A stretch of DNA of 64,000 nucleotides from Cryptomeria japonica (taxonomy: Eukaryota > Streptophyta > Pinopsida > Cupressales > Cupressaceae), in the NCBI RefSeq assembly GCF_030272615.1, contig NC_081408.1, forward strand, positions 609,496,173-609,560,172, written 5' to 3'. The translations under genes were made by a program, and so were the position numbers. Positions 11,937-23,199 of the stretch are shown here, one piece after another. Each line of letters opens with the position of its first letter. The stretch's first letter is position 1. The notes below the pieces were generated by a model. The model ran no database searches. It was not told the DNA's origin and was given only the letters and a program-made list of their open reading frames with translations.

Positions 11937-12341
11937 GTGATCATTATCTTGTCTTAAACAGAAGAGGATACACTTGAAACCAGACTTGATCATCTATCTT
12001 TGTCTTATATAGGATTTATCCTTCCTGAAACTAGACATGATCTCTTATCTTTGTCTTATACAAAATTTATCCTTCTTGAAACCATACATGATCATCTATC
12101 TTTTTTTATACAAGATTTATCCTTCCTGAAACCAGACGTGCTCATCTATCTTTGTCTTATACATGATGTATCCTTCCTGAAACCAACCATGATCATCTAT
12201 CTTTGTCTTATACAGGATGTATCCTTCCTGAAACCATACAGATCAATCTTATACAGGATGTATCCTTCCTAAAACCAGACATTTTGATCATTTTTGTCTT
12301 ATATAGGATGTGTCCTTCCTGAAACCAGACCTTATCTTTAT
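11937..12341 (+). repeat. About 50-bp tandem array, eight units
   Basis: Eight units share TGTCTTATACAGGATGTATC and CTTCCTGAAACCAGACATGA. The CTGAAACC anchors are spaced 49, 52, 50, 52, 51, 40 and 50 bases apart. The array sits just before the purine tract and 3' LTR. ORFs over it (12000-12272) are by-products. Confidence 0.8.
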
Positions 12342-12636
12342 TAGATCAATCAGATTAATCCTATCAATCCTATTAATCTTCTCAATCCAATCCTATCAAA
12401 TCAATCAATCTACAAATCACTTCAACCATTTCTTTTCTATGATCAAACTCATTTGCATCATCAAGTCAACCATTCTTCCATCTTTCATCTAACATTCTTC
12501 TTTCGAGAGATCATTCATGCCTTCAATACACAAACAATCTCTTGAGGGGGTATTATACCCTAGCATACTGGGGTAGAAATTTTTTTTTCGTTCTTTGAAA
12601 TAATGTTGTTTCGACATTGTGTCAAAGAGAGGCAAA

Positions 12637-13768
12637 TGTAGACACCTAAAAAATGTCTCATTCATCACATACTAATTATTTGTTTAATTAATTAATTAAC
12701 TCTTTATTATTTGATTAAACTAATTAGTTTTTCTGATTATCACATTCAACATTGCTAATTATTCAATTTCTATCCTTAAATCAATTTAATTAATTAATCC
12801 TCTTCTGCAAATTAATTATTTAATTAATCGCGACATTTTCCTTATTTAAATAATTTTTATTATTTAATTAAATTCCATTTATAATGTTTAAATAATTTTA
12901 TTTAAATTATTTAATTATTCTTCTAATTCCCCAAATTCTAATTCCAACTAATACCATCTAATATCATGTCATTTTCCCCAAATTCGAATTTCATATCATT
13001 TCATTTCTTCCAAATTAACATTTCACCAAATCTAAATTTCAGTTAATTTCATGTGCATTTCAGAATTCGAAAGTCCGAATTCAAATCCAAATTCAAAATG
13101 AAAACCAAATTCAATTTCAAAATCCTACAACACATGTTGAAATCAAATTGATTGATCAAATTAGTTGACTAATCAGTTAACTCAGTTAACTCCTCAATCT
13201 CCCATTTTCACTCAAAATCATCTTTTTATGAATAATCAATCATTTCAGTCTTCTAATCCATCTAATCAGTTATCTCTCAATCAATTTAGTCAACTGACTA
13301 GTCTATTCAGTCTACTGGTTAATCCATTGAGTTCACTCTCCAATCTATTGAGTTCACTCTCCAATAATTTATGTTAACAAATCAATCTATTGAGTTCATT
13401 GGTCAATCAATTTTAGTTGTCTATCAATCAGGACTTGAGTTCAAATTCTCACCTCCTTTGTTTTGAAAATCTATAAATTCAATCCCTTTTCTCATTTTCA
13501 AGCTAGAATCACAGTCTTTATAGTTATTGTCCATCTTATGCACAAAATCAAGTGCAATACTTGAGAGCCACCTATACCAACAATATGGAGAAGAGTAATG
13601 GAATCTTCATCACATCAATTGAGGGAGTTTAAATTAGATTTAATTTCATTATGCAATTGATTTGATGTTATTTCATTGTAATTTAGGAGTAATTTGATTA
13701 TATTAGAGTTGGTGATTCGTTATGATAATCTAATTATGTTATTTATGCTTAATTTACCCCTGAATACA
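12637..13768 (+). repeat. 3' LTR of the non-autonomous element
   Basis: The LTR is 1132 bp, TGTAGACACC...GAATACA, with TATAAAT at 13472-13478, followed directly by the AGTAT duplication. It is about 27 bp longer than the 5' LTR, partly through a duplicated TTGAGTTCACTCTCCAAT near 13326-13366. Confidence 0.9.
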
Positions 13769-13773
13769 AGTAT

Positions 13774-14350
13774 TTATATATTTTCATTTTTTTTTATAAT
13801 TATAAAGTTTGTTTAGTCAATGGAGTTAATCTAGTTGAATCTAATTCTTATGAAGGAACAATTTGTTAAAAGTATTTTAAATACTATCAATATTTAACAA
13901 TCAATAAAGAATAGAGAATATAATAAATTGTGCAACAAATGAGTATGGGACAATAGATGATTATGTCTCAAGGATTATTGCTATATAGCATAAAATTGAT
14001 CCATAGTCATAGAATAGTCTCTCTAGCAGCTAAAGAATCCACTTGTAAAGAATAAACATAATGAGTGCATCTACTTTTATGTATCTAGCTAAGTGGAATC
14101 AAATGTTGCATCAAATTTATACTTTATTGTTCCAAATGTTAAGTACGATAATTGTCTCATTTTGATTCTAAATTTAGGATTATAATTATTCAGTTTTACA
14201 TCTAAATTCCATTTGTTATCACTTTAATCTAATATTTTTTAGTGATAAGTTGAACAAATTTATTTAATTAACCTAGATTAAAATATAAGGGAAAGGTTAA
14301 TGTATCCATTACATTTTTGGTGAAACCATCCATTCTTACATTCCATAGGG
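13774..14350 (+). repeat. Dispersed flank repeat, copy 1 (downstream of gene A)
   Basis: There is no coding sequence. The sequence is the reverse complement of 31290-31830 and of 40365-40720 in recognisable order (TTCATAAGAATT, then CCATTGATT, then GATGCAACATTGGATTCCAC when read from the other strand). Without the inserted element it would lie about 280 bases after the gene A stop. It is best explained as part of the duplicated ankyrin block. Confidence 0.6.
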
Positions 14351-14668
14351 TTTGATCTTAAGAGTATAATCCTTTCTTTTTCTTAAATATATTTATTTTG
14401 AATTACTTTAGACATTTTCACTCATTTTTTAGGTTTCTTATTCAGGAACACATGATTTGTATATCTTGCAAAAGATTTGAGTATATATATAAGGAGCTAT
14501 AGAGAGAGAGAGCTAAAGAGATGAAAAATGGAGAGTGCAGGAGATAGACAAATAGAGATGGAGAGAGAAGTAGGGAGAGATAGACATATATGAGAAGAGA
14601 ATGAGAGATATATAGAGATATAGAGGAAGAGAAAGGGAGATAAAGGTAGAGATAAATAGATAGTTAGG
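14351..14668 (+). repeat. GA-rich low-complexity tract, left part
   Basis: From about 14480 the strand is mostly GAGAGA/GATAGA/GGAGAG words. The same composition resumes at 16379, so one GA-rich tract was split by the LTR between them. Confidence 0.7.
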
Positions 14669-16373
14669 TGTTGGCATTATGTTGTCATTAATGTCAACGG
14701 TATGGAATGGTCATCGGTGAGTAGGTAGTGGTGACCATTATGGGTGAAGTATGTAATGATGTCAACCGGTATGAAGGATAGAGTGTGTAAGTAGACAAAA
14801 AAGGCATGTTACCGGTACACATGAAGTGCAACATCTATCGGTAAAGCAAGACCACCGATAAGCAAGCAAATAAGAAAAGAAGAACAAAGGGATGTGATCA
14901 TTGATAAACAAGAGAAGTATAATAAATTCAGTAAATGGATTCAGTGGATGGACCAACATGTTTGATGGAAGGCCAAGTTGATCCACCAACAACGAAGGGG
15001 TCAGCAAGTATGAAGGTCCACTAGTAAAGTTAGGTTATATTGGTAAAGTGAGTTGAACCAGTAGTGAGTCTTGGTCGGTGAAGGATGTCAAATAGACTTT
15101 GTAGTCTGAGTAGAGGTGGATGTTGACAAGGATGATAGGTGGACACTAGGTGGCGAGCACATAGAGGTCGGTGAAGTATTCATTGACGTAGTTGTTTGAC
15201 TAGCAGGTCGACATTAATGAAGAACCCACAAATTGTGGGTTGATGGCAGGATGTTGTAGCTTGAGGGAGACAAAGTGGCAAGGTGATTGAACTAACCTTG
15301 CAAGACGATCTGATCCTTGTACTCGTTGGCTAAAGGAAACATCCAAGCCATTAAAGGTGACTGATAGAGAAAAATAAAAAAGAATGTTGCAGACATCTAA
15401 AAATAGAAAACGTGCATTGAAAGGCAAGGATATGATGGTGCTGTTTGATATGATGCATATCATCTTCCCAGAAAAGCAGATCCAATAAGATTGGATACGA
15501 ATTGAGTTGGTAGAGGAAAACACTAGCACGCTACCATTTGAATGTTGCTTTTGGCGGGAACCCTCACATATAAATATGTGAACTTGAGACTGAAGATGAT
15601 GATGTTGGATGTGAGTTGAGAGGAAGAAGAGAGCTTGAGCAATAAAAGAGACTATTTGCTTGAGATTTCTTTACAGAGAGTCAAAGTGTGGAGTTAGCAG
15701 GCTGAACTAGTGTGAGGCTCTAACTGACAGAGATAGAACAACCGGTAAACTGTTATAGTCGTAACAGTCAAGCGTACAGGTAAGGAGTAAATGGTTAGGA
15801 AAGAATCCAAGTGTGACACTGTGAAGGGTGAGGTTTAGAAAAAGAGAAGAAAGGCTGGAAGTAACTGGTAAGTGACCAGAGAGAGAAATCTGATAACTGG
15901 TAGTGGAAGAACTAGTGAAGAAGAGGAGGTTGATAACCGATAGACATCAGTTGATCAGGTGTTGCAGAAGTCATTTGCAACTAGGTGCTATCATTGCATT
16001 AAAATTGTATTTCATTATATTATATTGAGTTGGTGCTTGGTGTAGGAGTTGGTGCTCCTTGGGTTGGTTCCCTAAATCAGTAGGGGTTGGTGCCCTAAAT
16101 CATTGTAACTTTTTGTTTTATTGTGAGGTTGGATTAGATAAGAAGACTCCAACATCATTTCTCATGGGAGTTTTTCCCATATTGGGTTTTCCTTGTACAT
16201 CTGGTGTTGTGGGTTATGCATTTGTGTGTTTATCTCTTTTGATATCCTCTCATATCTTACCAGTTTGATTGATTAATGGTTAGGTTGTTAACTGGTACTC
16301 AAGGCTTGGTTTAAAGAGAAAATATTTTTAGCAACCACTGATTCACCTCCCTCTCAGTGGTACATTGTGTTCA
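14669..16373 (+). mobile_element. Probable solo copia-type LTR (1.7 kb)
   Basis: The sequence starts TGTTGGCATTATG, is rich in CCGGTA/CGGTAA words, and ends in GATTCACCTCCCTCTCAGTG followed by GTACATTGTGTTCA. The pyrimidine-rich ATTCACCTCCCTCTCAGT just inside the 3' end is characteristic of one group of plant copia LTRs. No primer site or gag follows, so only an LTR remains. ATAGT occurs at 14660-14664 and 16374-16378 and may be the target duplication, but four extra bases separate the left copy from the TG. ORFs inside are not credible. Confidence 0.55.
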
Positions 16374-16378
16374 ATAGT

Positions 16379-17048
16379 AGGGAGATATGGAGGGAATGGG
16401 GAAGATATAAAGAGATAGAGGGATAGAGAGAAGTTGAGATATATGTATACAAAGAGATAGAGAGTGAAGGAGTGAGCAATAGAGAGAGAGAAATAAAGAT
16501 ATAGATATGTTCTACGAGAGATATGGAGTTAATAAGAGATAGAGCTATAGGTGGAGATAATAATATATAGATAGAGAGGGGGGGATATATGGAGATGGAG
16601 ATAGAGGCCCGAGGAAGAGTGAGAGAGGAAGAAGGTGGAAAAACAAGTAATAGGGAGAAAGGTTTATAGAGAGGAAGAGAGGCAGAGTGAGATAGATATA
16701 TGGAGGAAGAAAAATAGTGTGTTTATGCACTAGAGAGAGAAAAAGTGAAGAGATATAAAAAGAGTGAGTGATGAGGACAGAGGGAGATAAAGGGATAGAA
16801 ATGCCAAACAACAAAAGATTGAAAAAAGGATAAAGAAGATTATTTTGAAATGATAAAAAACACAAGGAAAGTAGAAGTATGAGGTGATTTATAATTTACA
16901 CCAAAGAATATATCTCTCTTCCTCTATAGATCTCTCTATATATTCCTCTCTATCTCTCCCTCTCTACCACCCTACCTTTCTATCTTTCTATCTTTATCTC
17001 TCCCTTTCCCTCTCTCTCTCTCTCTATCCCCTCCCCCCCCCCCCCCGC

Positions 17049-17102
<54 letters not shown>
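16379..17102. repeat. GA-rich then CT-rich low-complexity DNA with a (TA)n run
   Basis: 16379-16800 is GA-rich. 16905-17070 is CT-rich with a run of Cs near 17032-17046, and 17073-17100 is (TA)n. The two halves are roughly complementary in composition and could pair. ORFs here (16545-16865 and 16884-17102) come from simple sequence. Confidence 0.8.
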
Positions 17103-17103
<1 letters not shown>

Positions 17104-18131
17104 TAAAAGCATAAAATTGTGTCACATTTCAGGCCAACTTATCAACACAAGTCCATTTAAGTAATTCTAACTATATATATATATATGAGTAAAGCATAAA
17201 ATTGTGTCACATTTCAAGCCGACTTATCAAGAAAAGTCCATTTAAGTAATTCTAACTAAAAATTAATTTTAGTGAAACATATGGTCTATAGAGATTCATT
17301 ATAGCTATCTTATATATGAGACACAACTTTTTCAATTAGAAACGTATATTTTATACGACTTTGGGTCTAATTGCCATTTTTAAATTTTTTTTTGAAAAAA
17401 TCGATGTTTCAAGAACTCCTACTCTTATAAATATATTTTTTTGAAATGTAAAAATACCCTTTTATAGATCTACAAGTGATTTTTTCAATATATATATATA
17501 TATATATATAAATTAGTTTTTATATTTAATATTTTAATTTTTATCGAAAGTAGGTCATCAACACTAAAATATAAGGTTGATTATCTTGTAAAGGAAAAAT
17601 ACTAAAATTTATTTAAAATCTTTGAAAAAAATGATGCATTAGAGAAAAAAGTCTATGTCAAGATGATATAATTATTCTTTAATTTGGATAAATAATTAAG
17701 AAAAAAGGTGACGTTGTGTGGAAAGACTTATATATTAGTACATGCAACTTTTAAAGTTTATTGAAAGATATATATACATAAAAAATAGTAAAAAATATAT
17801 TTTTGCACTAAAGTTTCAAGTTATTAATATACAAAAAATAATTGAATAAAAAAAGGTCAAATTCACTATATAAAGTGTGACGCCTCATGTAATTTCAATT
17901 TCAGTATTTTATCAACAACTAAATTATAGTGTTTACTTTATAAAAAAGTATATTCAAATAATTTTTTTAAAAATTACAAACATAAAATAAACAAAAATAT
18001 ATACATTTTATTAGTTAACATCATTTCAAAATTAAAATCATATATTTCACTTTCTATTGATTCAATTTAAAAAGTTGAATCAACATTAACCATTTTCTTT
18101 ATAAAAGTGTGACACAACTTTGTGCTTTTAC
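17103..18131. mobile_element. Short element with terminal inverted repeats (MITE-like)
   Basis: The left end reads GTAAAAGCATAAAATTGTGT then CACA. The right end, on the other strand, reads GTAAAAGCACAAAGTTGTGT then CACA, giving inverted repeats of about 24 bp with two mismatches. The interior is AT-rich without coding capacity. The left end is locally duplicated: about 84 bp from 17101 recur at 17186 after another TATATATA run. The left neighbour is (TA)n and the right neighbour is (CA)n, so a target duplication cannot be judged. Confidence 0.5.
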
Positions 18132-18134
18132 CCA

Positions 18135-18172
<38 letters not shown>

Positions 18173-18213
18173 TACATACATACATACATACATACATACA
18201 TACATACATACAT
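18132..18213 (+). repeat. (CA)n and (CATA)n microsatellites
   Basis: CACACA repeats run to about 18170, followed by CATA repeats to about 18213. Confidence 0.95.
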
Positions 18214-18372
18214 AAATAAGCTTAGGTTCGCCCGATCCACGTGGCTTGCGGGCGGTTGCGTACATCCCTAAAGGACTTGTCTCGCCTTAGCTCGCCCATT
18301 CCCAACCCCAACTTGGCAGTAAGTAAGACCAAGGTAAGGTGGGTTGGGTGTTGGGATGGGTGATGAGGATAC
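18214..18372. other. GC-rich island of unknown origin
   Basis: These 160 bases, beginning GCTTAGGTTCGCCCGATCCA, are far richer in G+C than anything nearby. They include CACGTGG and GCGGGCGGTTGCG. Minus-strand reading frames are open for about 30 codons but match nothing I know. Confidence 0.3.
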
Positions 18373-19222
18373 TTCTAGAGTATATATATATATATATATA
18401 TAGCTCTATCTCTATTTAGTTATCTCTCTATCTCCCTCTACCACTATACCTCTCCCTCTCTATATATATCACTTCATATCTCTATCTCTATCTTTACCCT
18501 TCCATCTCTCCTTCTCCCAAAATTTATTTCTCTCTTCCATTTATATCTATTCCTCTCTCCCCCCTCTCTTTGTCTCTTCATATCTCTCTCCTCTCCATCT
18601 TATTCTCCTTTTACTCCATCTCTATCTCCATATCTATCTTGTTCTCTATCTCTATCTATATATCCATCTCTCTCCTTCTCTTTCCCCTTCTATCTCTCCC
18701 TCTTTTCTATCTCCCTCTCTCACTCTCCCTATAACCCCACTACAAAAATGAGCATGTTCGTAATGAAACTTGATTATTTTCTTGATTCAAAGGTTTTGTT
18801 CCAATAATGATTGGATCCTTGTAAGTGGATGCATAATTGATTTGAATCTATCACTTGTCCACTAAGACCTTTCTTGCACAAACATAATGGCCAACTAATT
18901 GACCTCATGTACTACCAAAATTTATGTAAAAAATAGACCAATTTTTTTTCTAATTATCTTTCCACACCTCTTTGGCATACCCACTACACACCAAGGTGCA
19001 CCAAGGTGCAATTTATAGTATTTATATCTATTTTTTTAATTTTATATGTTTATTTTAATTTAATTTAATAATCATTCAAAAGTTAGAATTTAGTTTAATT
19101 TAAGAATATTAAATAATTTTCTTACAAAAAAGGATAAAATCAATCGAGTAATAATTACTTATTCATATTTTGGATGTATTAATATTTTATCAATGTTTTG
19201 ATGACCTAGGCACAAATTCTAC
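18373..19222. other. CT-rich low-complexity DNA then AT-rich spacer
   Basis: 18380-18735 is CT-rich (CTCTATCT words) with a (TA)n run. 18740-19222 is ordinary AT-rich sequence in which I see no gene; a short direct repeat ACCAAGGTGC lies at 18992-19011. Confidence 0.6.
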
Positions 19223-20455
19223 ACATAAAGCTCTTACAAGAGTTATTCCCATTGTAACATGAAATCCTTATTAGGGTAAATGGAAAATTAACGCTAGAGT
19301 TACTAGAAAGACTCAACTTCACCATTTCAACAACACAAAAGGAGATGATTTTTTTTAGTTTTGAACTACTTGATTCTAATGGTGTTGAAACAAGAGTAAT
19401 ATATTTTAATGCTATTATAGAATAATTCTATGATCACATAAATATTGACATAGTACTTAAGATCATAAATGGTATCCTCAAACATACACAAAACAATTTT
19501 AACCATTGAAAGAATGATTGAGAAACTTTCTTACAAAATGATTCCATAGTTTAGTTTTGTTTGAAGGAGGGTAACTTGATATCGAAGAAACACTTCAATT
19601 GTAGACCAATAAGTTAACTTGAGAAAATGGAAATAAAATATGTGGTTGATATCATTGTTTTTGTTTAATCAATCGATTCAATGAACACAAAATTTAGAAA
19701 GAATGCCACACAAACTCATAAATTAACTCTCCAAGTCAAAGACATGTTAGGATGTATAGTGGAGTTGACCATGTGGGGTGGTTTTCACAAAAAGCAAGTG
19801 GAACAACTTCAATGACTATGTGATTTAAGAACTTGTCCCATTCTTTCTCTCAAGACTTGATGGATTAGTGATTTTAGTGGAATATCTATGAGAACAATAA
19901 ACACAACCCAAATTATTATAAATCTAGATCTTCCAGAGTCACAATAACTAAGATCTTGGTTTGATGCAATAGGGAAGAATATCACTTCTCATTATATTAT
20001 AAAAGAAATATCTTCTCTTACACAAGCTATAATGTTTAGAACCATTGCACAAATATTTCATTAAGCTAGACAATTTCTATTACACGACTTGTCCATAAAA
20101 TATTGATGTTAGGTAGTGCAAAAAGAAGGTGAGCAATAATGGAAATAGTAATTTTTATTGTGAAAGATGTCATAAGAGTTTCCCTAAATGTGATTATAAA
20201 TATATGGTTTAATGCAAAGTGCAAGACCATACTAATTTTACTTGGGTTACTGCTTTTGAAGAGGTGGGATAACAAATAATGGGTGTTATAGAAAAGGAAT
20301 TAAACTGATTGAATAAAAGAGAACAAGATAATATCAAGTTTGAAAACATTATACCAAAAATCTTTTTCAATAAAATACATATTTAAAATTCAAGTGAAAT
20401 AAAAGACTTATACTGATGAAAAAAGGATTAAATGTATATTACTAAGAATAGAAAA
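19223..20455 (+). pseudogene. RPA70 (replication protein A large subunit, RPA1) pseudogene
   Basis: Translation along + gives a broken but continuous match to the single-stranded-DNA-binding core of RPA70. DBD-A appears as GKWKINARVT and FSFELLDSNGVETRV. DBD-B appears as KKHFNCRPIS, LTLQVKDMLG, VELTMWGGF and WISDFSGIS. DBD-C keeps its zinc-ribbon region (CERCHKSFPKCDYKY), and the C-terminal part shows VQDHTNFTWVTAFEEVG and DEKRIKCILLRIE. More than ten in-frame stops and a few frameshifts rule out function. The intact protein coats ssDNA in replication and repair. The N-terminal domain is absent and no intron is evident across three domains, so this is either a processed copy or a relic of the RPA-like gene carried by some plant Helitrons; no Rep/helicase sequence is seen beside it. 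Confidence 0.85.
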
Positions 20456-20538
20456 AAAGATTATTCATCTAAAAGAAAAGTTTTATTAGATTCTATTTCT
20501 AAACTGTAGGTTTTACTACATTCAATTTCTTGAATGTA

Positions 20539-20660
20539 TATCTATCCTTTAAATAAGGTTTCAATTTTTTATCAATTGATCAATGCAATATGATCCTTAT
20601 ATCTATCTTGTAAATAATGCTTCAATTTCTTATCAATTGATCAATGCAATATGATCCTTA
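20539..20660 (+). repeat. 61-bp tandem duplication
   Basis: TATCAATTGATCAATGCAAT followed by ATGATCCTTAT occurs twice, 61 bases apart (from 20570 and from 20631), each preceded by a matching TATCTATC...TTCAATTT segment. Confidence 0.85.
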
Positions 20661-21526
20661 TGTCTTTTTTAATTATTTTAAATAGTAATCTTGTCATTTG
20701 TAAATATTTATGAATGCTATTTAGATTTTTAAAATTTAATCTCTCAACATAGATTCTACATAAATTTTATTTATTAAATATTTTTTTTATTGGATGATGA
20801 AGAAGAAATCAAATACAAGAGTAGTTCATAAGAGCAGATCAATGATTTCTGAAAAGAAACAATTTAAAGCAGCGATATCGTCCAACTAGAAAGTTACAAG
20901 CATCAAGATACCACTAACAACTTCAATGTTTAGTGAACACAACTTAGCCTATCCCTTTAACAAAAATAATAATAACTTGTTGGAAATGCTGAAGCCGATG
21001 AAATAAGGTTACAACTTGGTGACATAATACATAGAAAATTAGCTAAAACCAACATCCCACTAATAAGCTACATCAGTCACAACAACTTGAAATCATCAAC
21101 TAAGAGCACAAACTTAGCTAAGGAACTCTCCATTGTAACAAGTTGAACAAAAAGATAAAGATGCAACAACAAGAAAGAGAAGATTACAGCTAGATCACTG
21201 ACATTGAAAGCTGCAAGAAGGATTAAACACCTCCCCTTTCCATATCTTCAGGGTCTCCATCAATGTCTAGTTACCTGAATAGTCTCAAGGTGAAACCTTA
21301 TGCCTGAGATGAGAAAAAATATCTTCCGCTTGTACCTTGACAACATTGTCTTGGTCCTTTAAAGAGTTGAGTATGAGCATCATTTGAGTTATGAGGCTGC
21401 AACATATGGTCTAGATTTCAATCTCCCCAAAAGAAAAGGGGTGAGAAAGAGCAACCAAGCATCTAACTTTCTAAATGTGCTTGATTATGGTTAACCAGCA
21501 AGAGCTAGATATCAAGTTGTGCGCCT
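20661..21526. other. Unassigned sequence, possibly decayed element interior
   Basis: No gene was found. AAGAGCTAGATATCAAGTTG at 21500-21519 resembles a mutated primer site read on the minus strand, next to the LTR that follows, so part of this stretch may be decayed interior of that element. Confidence 0.3.
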
Positions 21527-22290
21527 TGTTAGGATTCCCAAAGATACTGAGGGGGGGGGGGGGGGGGGTGTGAATTAGTATCTAACTGGTAAATATATTT
21601 TTTGACCTTATTAAATATATTGCATTCCAAAACAGTGTACCGGTAAACAAGAATTAATGCAGTAAATATGAACAATAAACACAACATAGAAAGCACACCA
21701 CAACACAAGATTTTTGGCAAGGAAACCCGGTGTGGGAAAAACCTCGGTGGGATTTGTGACCCACAATATTCACTCACTGGCCAATGAATGGATATTACTT
21801 ACAATAGGTGGTGTCTGCACATGCAGGAAGGCCAACTACCTAGAGCTTACTGCTCAATTACAAAAGGAAGTCTCACCGACTTACAAAATGGATTATGGAA
21901 ATGCAATGTGATGTACTGCTACAAAAAACATCTTCTATACCAGGTTTTGTATTAGTTTAAGCTCATACGACAACCATAAACCTTACTCCAAAGTCTACCT
22001 TAATATTCGCTCATCATATCATTCCTTAATATTCGCTCATCATATCATCCTATCATCTATGTGTATCTCTTACCTTACAAAATGGTCTACAAGATCTCAT
22101 ACCTATATATGAGTCTTATTACAATATGCCATGTCGGCTTACAAAAAGATATTACAATTAAATACAATATACAATAATCAAAATCCTATCGGCTAGGGTG
22201 TCGGTAATCATCTTTGTCGCTGCTGGTGAACTATCTGCCGGTGCTGGTGTCTACCAGTGCCATAGGATTGCAAGGTTGCCATCAATGACA
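21527..22290 (-). repeat. Copia-type LTR, decayed
   Basis: Read on the minus strand, it runs from TGTCATTGATGGCAACC (22290) to GGGAATCCTAACA (21527). Just inside the 3' end it carries AATTCACACCCCCCCC, the same pyrimidine-rich signature as the LTR at 14669-16373. On + it includes AAACCCGGTGTGGGAAAAAC and GTCTGCACATGCAGGAAGGC, words that recur at 46550-46990. The long G run near 21551-21568 may be miscounted by sequencing. Confidence 0.55.
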
Positions 22291-22299
22291 ATATCTTCA

Positions 22300-23060
22300 A
22301 TCACCTACAATTCCATTGGAGTGTGCAATGCCAACATGCCTTTGAGGATCCAAGAAGAGCATCTTTCGAAGATGAGGGAAAGTGGAAAAGGAAAGCTAAG
22401 GAAGCAAATAACTCATTCCATAGCTTTTTAACATGAGGACAAAACCAAAAGCAATGCTTGAACACTTCGATCGTACCACAAAAAAGATAGGAGGTGGGAG
22501 GGGAGGGGGGCAGCAGGGGTTTTGAGGAATTTAAGGCAGAGTCCAATAGGGATTTTCAAATGAAAAAGCTTCCATGCAGTGAGTTAGGATTGGGGATTAG
22601 CTTTAGCTTTCTAGATTTGCAGGCTGAGTTTGTTCCAACTGGTTCATTTAAGCTTGCATCTCCAAATAGAATTAAGTCTACAAGATATGAGCATATCAGG
22701 CACAAGTTGCTTATAAAGAGTTCTAATAGGAAAGAATATAAGGTTGCTACCATTAGGCCACCTCTAGTCTTTGAGAAAGCAAGAATGACTATTAGAAGAA
22801 ATTAAAATAGTAAGATCAAGGATCTCAATATTTGAACTTCCATCACCGCAAACTTACGTCTATAGTTTAAATTTAAGCATATTTTGAGTTGGTGCCATGA
22901 TTTTCATGAGAGGCAAATAGGGTCCCAAAGATATCTGAATCTTTGAATGCGTTTCTTAAATATGCATTTAGCTTTAAATCTTGTAATCATACCCAACGGG
23001 CTATTATCTTCCTGAATCAGATGATTCCACCAAATTGAAGAGTTTGCAAAGCTGAGACCA
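22300..23060 (-). pseudogene. LINE retrotransposon 3' fragment (zf-RVT region)
   Basis: The clearest part, 22546-22301 on -, reads YLFCGTIEVFKHCFWFCPHV followed by KKLWNEL. This is the C..C...H..C zinc-binding signature (CxxCG...H.F..CP....LW) found after the RT of plant LINEs. Upstream on the same strand, LTAWKLFHLKIP and FANSSIWWNHLIQE are compatible with the linker between RT and zinc domain. The frame is broken several times. No RT core is seen, so this is a small decayed fragment. Confidence 0.55.
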
Positions 23061-23199
23061 TGACTAAATGATTGATATGCTAGTTGTTAAAAACATTATC
23101 GATTCGCTGAAGGCCAATTTTCCTGATGGCAAGAGCAAGGACAAATCAAATAAATATCGACAACAACAGAAAAGAACAAAACTAGTAAGATTTTTTACC

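Larger units (their letters stand above)
4948..13768 (+). mobile_element. Complete non-autonomous LTR retrotransposon (8.8 kb), TGTAGACACC family
   Basis: Two long terminal repeats, 4948-6052 and 12637-13768, begin TGTAGACACCTAAAAA and end GAATACA. The element is flanked by identical 5-bp target duplications AGTAT (4943-4947 and 13769-13773), so both boundaries are exact. A purine tract AAAGAGAGGCAAA (12624-12636) precedes the 3' LTR. The 6.6 kb interior has no protease, RT, RNase H or integrase that I can find in any frame; it holds a 78-codon basic ORF, a decayed Gln/Asn/Pro-rich ORF and tandem arrays. This is the layout of a large retrotransposon derivative that moves using another element's enzymes. 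Its LTR start and purine tract resemble those of the Tat-lineage element at the right end of the window, a possible partner family (inference). Confidence 0.9.

Noticed and set aside
11937-12341. Possible CRISPR-like array of about 50-bp units
   Set aside because: Units are contiguous and degenerate with no unique spacers, no cas genes are present, and the setting is eukaryotic. It is an ordinary tandem repeat.
16545-17102. ORFs rich in Leu/Ser/Tyr on both strands
   Set aside because: They are translations of GA/CT-rich and TA microsatellite DNA.
21551-21568. Run of about 18 G residues as a possible G-quadruplex signal
   Set aside because: It coincides with the pyrimidine-rich LTR signature on the other strand, and homopolymer length is unreliable; the same applies at 52847-52860 and 17032-17046.
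22494-22805. Plus-strand 103-codon ORF
   Set aside because: The minus strand there carries the LINE zinc motif; the plus ORF has no recognisable family.
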